From positions 580,501 through 644,500 of the forward strand of contig CANJKZ010000509.1 in assembly GCA_947471745.1 (NCBI GenBank): a stretch of 64,000 nt of DNA, in the 5' to 3' direction. Below, piece after piece: positions 47,401 to 56,200 of this stretch (the stretch's first letter is position 1; each line of letters opens with the position of its first letter). This DNA is from Closterium sp. Naga37s-1. Its lineage: Eukaryota; Streptophyta; Zygnematophyceae; Desmidiales; Closteriaceae. Position numbers and translations under genes: made by a program. Under the pieces are notes generated by a model, which was given only the letters and a program-made list of their open reading frames with translations, made no database searches and was not told the origin of the DNA.

Positions 47401-48828
47401 AGGGTACTTAGGACTGTGGCAAAAATGGTCGTGCATGGCGGTCCATGATTTGAATAACTCCGCTTCACATTTTATGCCGGAGCGGATTTCGCAGCTTTCT
47501 GGTCTCACGAACGCCCTTATAGGGGGGCGGTTCTTCCCGCGGCGGGCTCGTCTAGAGTTATTAGGAGCTGGAAACTGACCGCAGGGTACTTAGGACATTG
47601 GCAAAGATTATCGTGCATGGCGGTCCATGATTTGAATAACTTCGCTTCACATTTTATACCGCTGCGGATTTTGCAGCTTTCTGGTCTCACGAACGCCCTT
47701 ATAGGGGGGCGGTTCTTCTTGCGGCGGGCTCGTCTAAAGTTATTAGGAGCTGGAAACTGACCGCAGGGTACTTAGGACTGTGGAAAATATTATCGTGCAT
47801 GGCGGTCCATGATTTGAATAACTTCGCTTCACATTTTATACTGCTGCGGATTTCGCAGCTTTCTGGTCTCACGAACGCCCTTATAGGGGGGCGGCTCTTC
47901 TTGCGGCGGGCTCGTCTAAAGTTATTAGGAGCTGGAAACTGACCGCAGGGTACTTAGGACATTGGCAAAGATGATCGTGCATGGCGGTCCATAATTTGAA
48001 TAACTTCGCTTCACATTTTATGCCGAAGCGGATTTCGCAGCTTTCTGGTCTCACGAACGCCTTTATAGGGGGGCGGTTCTTCTCGCCGCGGGCTCGTCTA
48101 AAGTTATTAGGAGCTGGAAACTGACTGCAGGGTACTTATGACTGTGGCAAATATGATCGTGCATGGCGGTCCATGATTTGAATAACCCCGCTTCACATTT
48201 TATGCCGGAGCGGAGTTCGCAGCTTTCTGGTCTCACGAACGCCCTTATAGGGGGGGCGGTTCTTCTCGCGGCGGGCTCGTCTAAAGTTATTAGGAGCTGG
48301 AAACTGACAGCAGAGTACTTAGGACACTGGCAAAGATGATCGTGCATGGCGGTCCATGATTTGAATAACTTCACATCACATTTTATACCGCTGCGGATTT
48401 CGCAGCTTTCTGGTCTCACGAACGCCCTTATAGGGGGGCGGTTCTTCTTGCGGCGGGCTCGTCCAAAGTTATTAGGAGCTGGAAACTGACCGCAGGGTAC
48501 TTAGGACTGTGAGAAAGACGATCGTGCATGGCGGTCCATGATTTGAATAACTTCGCTTCACATTTTATTCCGCTGCGGATTTCGCAGCTTTCTGGTCTCA
48601 TGAACGCCCTTATAGGGGGGCGGTTCTTCTTGCGGCGAGCTCGTCTAAAGTTATTAGGAGCTGGAAACTGATTGCAGGGTACTTAGGACTGTGGCAAAGA
48701 TGATCGTGCATGGCGGTCCATGATTTGAATAACTTCGCTTCACATTTTATACCGCTGCGGATTTCGCAGCTTTCTGGTCACACGAACGCCCTTATAGGGG
48801 GGCGGTTCTTCTTGCGGCGGGCTCGTCT

Positions 48829-51800
48829 GAAGTTATTAGGAGCTGGAAACTGACCGCAGGGTACTTATGACACTGGCAAAGACGATCGTGCATGGCGGTC
48901 CATGACTTGAATAAATTCGCTTCACATTTTATACCGCTGCGGATTTCGCAGCTTTCTGGTCTCACAAACGCCCTTATAGGGGGGCGGTTCTTCTTGCGGC
49001 GGGCTCGTCTAAAGTTATTAGGAGCTGGAAACTGACCGCAGGGTACTTAGGACACTGGCAAAGATGATCGTGCATGGCGGTCCATGATTTGAATAACTTC
49101 ACTTCACATTTTATACCGCTGCGGATTTCGCAGCTTTCTGGTCTCACGAACGCCCTTATAGGGGGGCGGTTCTTCTTGCGGCGGGCTCGTCCAAAGTTAT
49201 TAGGAGCTGGAAACTGACCGCAGGGTACTTAGGACTGTGACAAAGACGATCGTGCATGGCGGTCCATGATTTGAATAACTTCGCTTCACATTTTATTCCG
49301 CTGCGGATTTCGCAGCTTTCTGGTCTCACGAACGCCCTTATAGGGGGGCGGTTCTTCTTGCGGCGGGCTCGTCTAAAGTTATTAGGAGCTGGAAACTGAC
49401 CGCAGGGTACTTAGGACTGTGGCAAAGATGATCGTGCATGGCGGTCCATGATTTGAATAACTTCACTTCACATTTTATACCGCTGCGGATTTCGCAGCTT
49501 TCTGGTCTCACGAACGCCCTTATAGGGGGGCGGTTCTTCTTGCGGCGGGCTCGTCCAAAGTTATTAGGAGCTGGAAACTGACCGCAGGGTACTTAGGACT
49601 GTGACAAAGACGATCGTGCATGGCGGTCCATGATTTGAATAACTTCGCTTCACATTTTATTCCGCTGCGGATTTCGCAGCTTTCTGGTCTCACGAACGCC
49701 CTTATAGGGGGGCGGTTCTTCTTGCGGCGGGCTCGTCTAAAGTTATTAGGAGCTGGAAACTGACCGCAGGGTACTTAGGACTGTGGCAAAGATGATCGTG
49801 CATGGCGGTCCATGATTTGAATAACTTCGCTTCACATTTTATACCGGTGCGGATTTCGCAGCTTTCTGGTCACACGAACGCCCTTATAGGGGGGCGGTTC
49901 TTCTTGCGGCGGGCTCGTCTGAAGTTATTAGGAGCTGGAAACTGACCGCAGGATACTTAGGACACTGGCAAAGACGATCGTGCATGGCGGTCCATGACTT
50001 GAATAAATTCGCTTCACATTTTATGCCGGAGCGGATTTCGCAGCTTTCTGGTCTCACGAACGCCCTTATAGGGGGGCGGTTCTTCTTGCGGCGGGCTCGT
50101 CTAAAGTTATTAGGAGCTGGAAACTGACCGCAGGGTACTTAGGACATTGGCAAAGATGATCGTGCATGGCGGTCAATGATTTGAATAACTTCGCTTCACA
50201 TTTTATACCGCTGCGGATTTCGCAGCTTTCTGGTCTCACGAACGCCCTTATAGGGGGGCGGTTCTTCTTGCGGCGGGCTCGTCCAAAGTTATTAGGAGCT
50301 GAAAACTGACCGCAGGGTACTTCGGACTGTGACAAAGACGATCGTGCATGGCGGTCCATGATTTGAATAACTTCGCTTCACATTTTATACCGCTGCGGAT
50401 TTCGCAGCTTTCTGGTCACACGAACGCCCTTATAGGGGGGCGGTTCTTCTTGCGGCGGGCTCATCTAAAGTTATTAGGAGCTGGAAACTGACCGCAGGGT
50501 ACTTAGGACATTGGCAAAGATGATCGTGCATGGCGGTCCATGAATTGAATAACTCCGCTTCACATTTTATGCCGGAGCGGAGTTCGCAGCTTTCTGGTCT
50601 CACGAACGCCCTTATAGGGGGGCGGTTCTTCTTGCGGCGGGCTCGTCTGAAGTTATTAGGAGCTGGAAACTGACCGCAGGGTACTTATGACACTGGCAAA
50701 GACGATCGTGCATGGCGGTCCATGACTTGAATAAATTCGCTTCACATTTTATACCGCTGCGGATTTCGCAGCTTTCTGGTCTCACGAACGCCCTTATAGG
50801 GGGGCGGTTCTTCTTGCGGCGGGCTCGTCTAAAGTTATTAGGAGCTGGAAACTGACCGCAGGGTACTTAGGACACTGGCAAAGATGATCGTGCATGGCGG
50901 TCCATGATTTGAATAACTTCACTTCACATTTTATACCGCTGCGGATTTCGCAGCTTTCTGGTCTCACGAACGCCCTTATAGGGGGGCGGTTCTTCTTGCG
51001 GCGGGCTCGTCCAAAGTTATTAGGAGCTGGAAACTGACCGCAGGGTACTTAGGACTGTGACAAAGACGATCGTGCATGGCGGTCCATGATTTGAATAACT
51101 TCGCTTCACATTTTATTCCGCTGCGGATTTCGCAGCTTTCTGGTCTCACGAACGCCCTTATAGGGGGGCGGTTCTTCTTGCGGCGGGCTCGTCTAAAGTT
51201 ATTAGGAGCTGGAAACTGACCGCAGGGTACTTAGGACTGTGGCAAAGATGATCGTGCATGGCGGTCCATGATTTGAATAACTTCGCTTCACATTTTATAC
51301 CGGTGCGGATTTCGCAGCTTTCTGGTCACACGAACGCCCTTATAGGGGGGCGGTTCTTCTTGCGGCGGGCTCGTCTGAAGTTATTAGGAGGTGGAAACTG
51401 ACCGCAGGATACTTAGGACACTGGCAAAGACGATCGTGCATGGCGGTCCATGACTTGAATAAATTCGCTTCACATTTTATGCCGGAGCGGATTTCGCAGC
51501 TTTCTGGTCTCACGAACGCCCTTATAGGGGGGCGGTTCTTCTTGCGGCGGGCTCGTCTAAAGTTATTAGGAGCTGGAAACTGACCGCAGGGTACTTAGGA
51601 CATTGGCAAAGATGATCGTGCATGGCGGTCCATGATTTGAATAACTTCGCTTCACATTTTATACCGCTGCGGATTTCGCAGCTTTCTGGTCTCACGAACG
51701 CCCTTATAGGGGGGCGGTTCTTCTTGCGGCGGGCTCGTCCAAAGTTATTAGGAGCTGGAAACTGACCGCAGGGTACTTCGGACTGTGACAAAGACGATCG

Positions 51801-51880
51801 TGCATGGCGGTCCATGATTTGAATAACTTCGCTTCACATTTTATACCGCTGCGGATTTCGCAGCTTTCTGGTCACACGAA
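48829..51880. repeat. 8/10-mer higher-order repeat (1456 and 1820 bp offsets)
   Basis: A monomer with GGATACTTAGG at 49951 recurs at 51407 (1456 bp, 8 monomers), while a monomer with GGGTACTTATGACACTGG at about 48860 recurs 1820 bp later (10 monomers). The difference is an extra two-monomer unit in the first copy. Confidence 0.8.
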
Positions 51881-52178
51881 CGCCCTTATAGGGGGGCGGT
51901 TCTTCTTGCGGCGGGCTCATCTAAAGTTATTAGGAGCTGGAAACTGACCGCAGGGTACTTAGGACATTGGCAAAGATGATCGTGCATGGCGGTCCATGAA
52001 TTGAATAACTCCGCTTCACATTTTATGCCGGAGCGGAGTTCGCAGCTTTCTGGTCTCACGAACGCCCTTATAGGGGGGGCGGTTCTTCTTGCGGCGGGCT
52101 CGTCTAAAGTTATTAGGAGCTGGAAACTGACCGCAGGGTACTTAGGACATTGGCAAAGATGATCGTGCATGGCGGTCC

Positions 52179-52240
52179 TGAGAAGAAACGAGGAATGAGA
52201 ATGACTAAGGGAAAGTTGGGTACAAATGTAAACCCTAGTA
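52179..52240 (-). mobile_element. Truncated Copia-type LTR (62 bp)
   Basis: Starts TGAGAAGAAACGAGGAATGA exactly where the satellite stops and runs to AAACCCTAGT. This matches the outer half of the LTR of element 2 (TGAAAAGAAATGAGG... to AAACCCTAGA), then homology ends abruptly. It differs at several positions from all other LTRs in the window, so it comes from another, related copy. The TGTCAG half is missing. Confidence 0.8.
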
Positions 52241-52898
52241 TTTTCATCGTCCTCCAGGTCTTCTTCTCCATCCTCTGCGCCCTCGGCTGCCATGGGGCGA
52301 GAGTGGACCGAGCTGTCGGCCATTCACAGATTCCTAATTTATTAGCTAGCAACCGAGACTAGACGAAAGAATCGGATGGTGTCAGCCGCGGTAGGTGGTA
52401 ACGATTCGCAAGTGTGCAGATAACATAGGCAGAATGCTTAGTGGGCTAAGCGCAGAAGCCGTAAGAGAGTCTGTGCTTCAGACGTCTGCACATTGGTCTT
52501 CGAACACCGCCTATAACTTGCGTTTACATATATCTGCGCCTACAACTTGCGTATACAGGGTCGCCTGACTGTCCCGTACCGTATAGCTCTGTCACCCTTT
52601 GTTCTACTGCTTCAATTCTCTACAACGAAACAACGAAAATAAGTTCCTACCATTATACGGATATAATCATCTACGAAACCCTTATGCTTGTACATAACTT
52701 TCGTGGGTTCGACGATATTATGGATTGGGAGCGAATACGTTTACCGATAAAAAAAGCCTAACGTCGAAGATGTCCGGCTACAAGAGCGGGCGACCTACGA
52801 CAATTGTTCCGGGCAAATACAAACAGTTCTACCGACAAAATATTCTACCACACACATCTGCGCCTACATAAGCGACCTAACAAGTGCGACTGCAGTTA
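52241..52898. other. Unique 658-bp segment between an LTR fragment and Copia element 2
   Basis: The only stretch in the window that is neither satellite nor recognisable retroelement. It is less GC-rich than the elements beside it. A 13-bp direct repeat ATCTGCGCCTACA occurs at 52532-52544 and 52856-52868. On the minus strand, about 52237-52323 reads as an acidic stretch of some 29 codons (MADSSVHSRP... rich in E and D) that runs into the LTR fragment. No long open frame and no RNA gene that I recognise. It may be captured host DNA or the remnant of an unrelated internal region. Confidence 0.6.
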
Positions 52899-53024
52899 TC
52901 TGAAAAGAAATGAGGAATGAATTGACTAAGGGAAAGTTGGGTACAAAAGCAAACCCTAGAAAACTGTACCCCATATGTGCTACCCCACTATAGCCTACAG
53001 TAGCTATGTCATATAAATCTGACA
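52899..53024 (-). repeat. 3' LTR of Copia element 2
   Basis: 126 bp, ending ATAAATCTGACA on the plus strand. The outer end reads TCTGAAAAG instead of TGTGAAAAT, so the terminal TG/CA is lost or the true border is 2 bp further in. Its last 76 bases are identical to the solo LTR (reverse complement of the start of 233-362), but differ at three positions from its own partner LTR. Confidence 0.85.
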
Positions 53025-53034
53025 CACCCCCATA
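53025..53034 (-). promoter_or_regulatory. Polypurine tract of Copia element 2
   Basis: TATGGGGGTG in element orientation, directly inside the 3' LTR; identical to that of element 1. Confidence 0.8.
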
Positions 53035-53231
53035 GGCAAAGTGGGGGAGAACAAGGGGTCACAAGACCAGTCAAGCAAAGCAAAGCAAGCTCAGGGTGGA
53101 TCACAAAGTCACCACACATTCCGAGCACAAGTTCAAGGCCACAAGGCCAGTTCACATGCAGGATTACATATATATATAAGGCTAGACAAGCAAGAGCAGG
53201 TGTATATATGTATGCAACAGTACAAACAAGG
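53035..53231 (-). other. 3' untranslated region of Copia element 2
   Basis: About 200 bp between the TGA stop and the PPT, collinear with 24216-24418 of element 1, with small differences in the AAAGC and TA tracts. No coding signal. Confidence 0.7.
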
Positions 53232-56200
53232 TCAAGGGGTGAGCAAGTGAGGCAAGGTAGGCACAAGACCCAGCTGAGTACAGAAGCGCTGATGATCACA
53301 AGGCGCAAGTTCCTTGGTGAAGATATCAGCAGTGTTGGCCTGAGAGGCCACGTACGCAAGCCACAGCTGACCACGCTGCTGTAGCTCACGAGCAAGGAAG
53401 TAGCGGAGAGCAATGTGCTTCGTTCTGTGCTCCAGTCTCTGCTCTCGACACAAGGCCAGCATGGCCTTGTTGTCTACGTACAGCACTGGAGGAGAACGAG
53501 GCGGCTCTCCGAGGTCAGTCAGCAGGTAGGTGAGCCAGCGAAGCTCCTGTGCAGCCATGGCCCCGGCGTAGATCTCAGCCTCACAACTGGAGCCGAGAAC
53601 AGAAGACGAGCGGGTAGCCCGCCACGAAACAGAGCCGGAACCAAGGCTGAAGGTGTAACCTTGTGACGACCGCTGCGTAGCCTGGTCGTCAGCCCAAGAA
53701 GCGTCTGCGTGCCCATTGAGGACCACTGGACTCTGCCCTCCAAGCACAAGCCCCATGCCCGACGTACTGCACAAGTAACGCAACACCCTCTTCGCTGCAG
53801 CCATGTGCTCCGGTCTGTGTCTCCCAGGAGCAACATAGCGTGCGAGAATGCTAAGAGGGTATGCGAGGTCAGGTCGTGTGCAGGTCATCAGGTACATGAG
53901 GCAGCCAACAAGCTCTGGGTATGGGCCACTCGACTCTACGGACTCATCCGAAGGCAGAGCTGAGAGCGAGTGGCGAGTAGGCAGAGGAGTGGCCTGAGGC
54001 GAGGAGTACGTGAAGCCGAAGCGCTGAAGGACCTGCTGCACCATGTGTGACTGAGTCAGGGTAATGGTGCGGCGTGCTCTGTCTCGGGTGATCTGCAAGC
54101 CAAGGTAGCTGCGCAGTTCACCCAGGTCTGTGCACGTGTGTCTCTTCTGCAGCTCGGACTTCACGTGGGCGAGTCCAGCAGTGTCAGCTGTGGCAAAGAC
54201 CAAGTCGTCGACGTACACGAGGATGTAGAACGGCGGCAAAGAAGTGTCGGTGCGCAGAAACAGCGACGGGTTGGCAGTAGAGGGAGCAAACCCAAGAGCC
54301 GCAAGTGTAGTCCTCAGTGTGTCGTGCCACTCACGCGGTGCCTGGCGGAGACCGTAGACTGGCCGCCGGAGGCTCCACTGGGTGCCAGGAGGAAAAGACC
54401 CAGTGAAGCCAGGTGGGCGACGCAGCCAGATCTCCTCGTGCAGGCTGCCCTGCAAGAAAGCAGTGCTGAAGTCAAGAGAGTGCAGCTCGTAGTCGCGGTG
54501 AGCAGCTATGTGCAGCAGTACCCGAAGAGTGGTCATCTTCGGGGTGGGAGAGAAGGTCTGAAAGTAGTCAACTCCCTGCCGCTGACTGAAGCCACGAGCC
54601 ACGTAACGCGCCTTGAAGACAGGCGGAGAACCCGGCGGTCGCTTCACCCTGAAAATCCACATGCCACTGACGATGTTCGCCCCAGGCGGGGGAACCTCGT
54701 CAACGTAGGTGCCTGTGGACTTCCAGGAAGCCATCTCTGTGTCCATAGCTGCCTGCCACTGAGAGGAGTAGGGACCCTCTATCGCCTCCGCGTAAGAGCG
54801 CGGAGTCGGGATGTCAAGTGCATCCGGGTCTCCCTCAGGGGTAAGCAGTACGGACACGAGATGAGGTGAAGCAGCAGCCAAACACTGGAACTCCTCCTGC
54901 CTGTCCTCAAGGACGTCCGTGCCAAGGGCACACTCACCCCCGACGGACGGAGGACAGACAGACTCAGACTCAACGACAAGACTAGCAACGTAGTCTAGAC
55001 GACAGCGAGCAGCAAAGTCGACGAGCTCAGCAACTAGGGCAGACGCAGCAGTGGACTCAAAGGAAGCGTCAGTGACGACAGTAGCAAGGAGACGCGTGAC
55101 AGTAGGACTGGCAGCACGAAGAGAGTCCGACTCCGGGTCGGGAAGAGCAGGAAGAGAGGACTCAGGAGGAGAAGGCAAAGGGGCACGCAGAGGAGCAGTG
55201 GACGGACGCAGAGACATCCGGTGCGTGCCAGGGACAGGAGGAGGACGCTGACGCGAACCACGACCACTAGTGCGAGCAAGACGGACAGGCGACGCAGGGC
55301 GAGACGCAGGCTCACGACGCTCAGTCAGACCTCCAGTAGGGCCAGTGTAGGGAGAAGGAGCGGGCAGTGGGGAGGCCGGCTGTAACTGTAACTGTGACGG
55401 GACAGGCTGTGGACACTCTAAGGGAGGAGGAGGACCAGTAGAAGGCGGGAGACCAAGAACCTGCTGAAGGAGCGGAACGAAGTACGGCCGAGGCCGCGCG
55501 GCGACTCCAGACACAGCAGGGACAGCACCAGTACCCCCAGCGGCAGTACCAGCGCCAGCAGCACCTCCAGCTCCAGTACCTCCAGCAGCACCAGTAGCAC
55601 CCCCAGCGGGACCGCCTCCAGGACCGACAGCAGTAGCCTCCGCGTCAACACCCTCAGCAGCTCCAGCTCCAGTCGTAACCGCAGGCCCAGCAGCTCCAGT
55701 ACTCCCAGTACGAGCACCTCCGGGACCCGCGGCACCAGCACCCTCAGCAGCCGAAGAACCTCCAGCTCCAGCAGCACGCCTCCAGCGCCGGGCAAACCAC
55801 TCGCGCAGCTCCTGTGGAGAGAGTGGCTCCCGCCGAGACGAGGCACCCGGAGAACCTCCAGGCTCAGCACCGCCAGACGCCACACAAGCAGGCCCAGCTC
55901 CCGCAGGCTCCGCACCCCCAGGCTCAGCACCTCCAGGCGTAGCACCCCTAGGCTCAGCACCCCCAGGCTCAGCACCCCCAGGCTCAGCACCCCTAGTAGT
56001 AGTACCCCCAGGCTCAGCACCCCCAGGCTCAGCACCCCCAGTAGTAGCACCCTCAGGCACAGCACCCCCAGGCGTAGCACCCACACGCTCAGCACCCCCA
56101 GAGTCAGCACCCCCAGGCTCAGCACCCTCAGCAGCACCAGAGTCACCAGTAACCTCGACAGGCTCGACTGCGTCTACCTGGGACACACCTGAAGGGGCAG

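Larger units (their letters stand above)
37695..52178. repeat. 182/183-bp satellite array, block B part 2
   Basis: Satellite resumes in register after the TRIM. Subtypes include GGCGGTTTTTGATTTG, TGGTCACACGAACG, CTGCAGGGTACTCAGGACTG and GGACATTGGC. The block ends at CATGGCGGTCC (52178), mid-monomer, where a truncated LTR begins. No gene is visible. Confidence 0.97.

Noticed and set aside
54138-54869. 243-codon plus-strand frame inside Copia element 2
   Set aside because: Antisense to RT; it has no domain and its counterpart in element 1 is broken.
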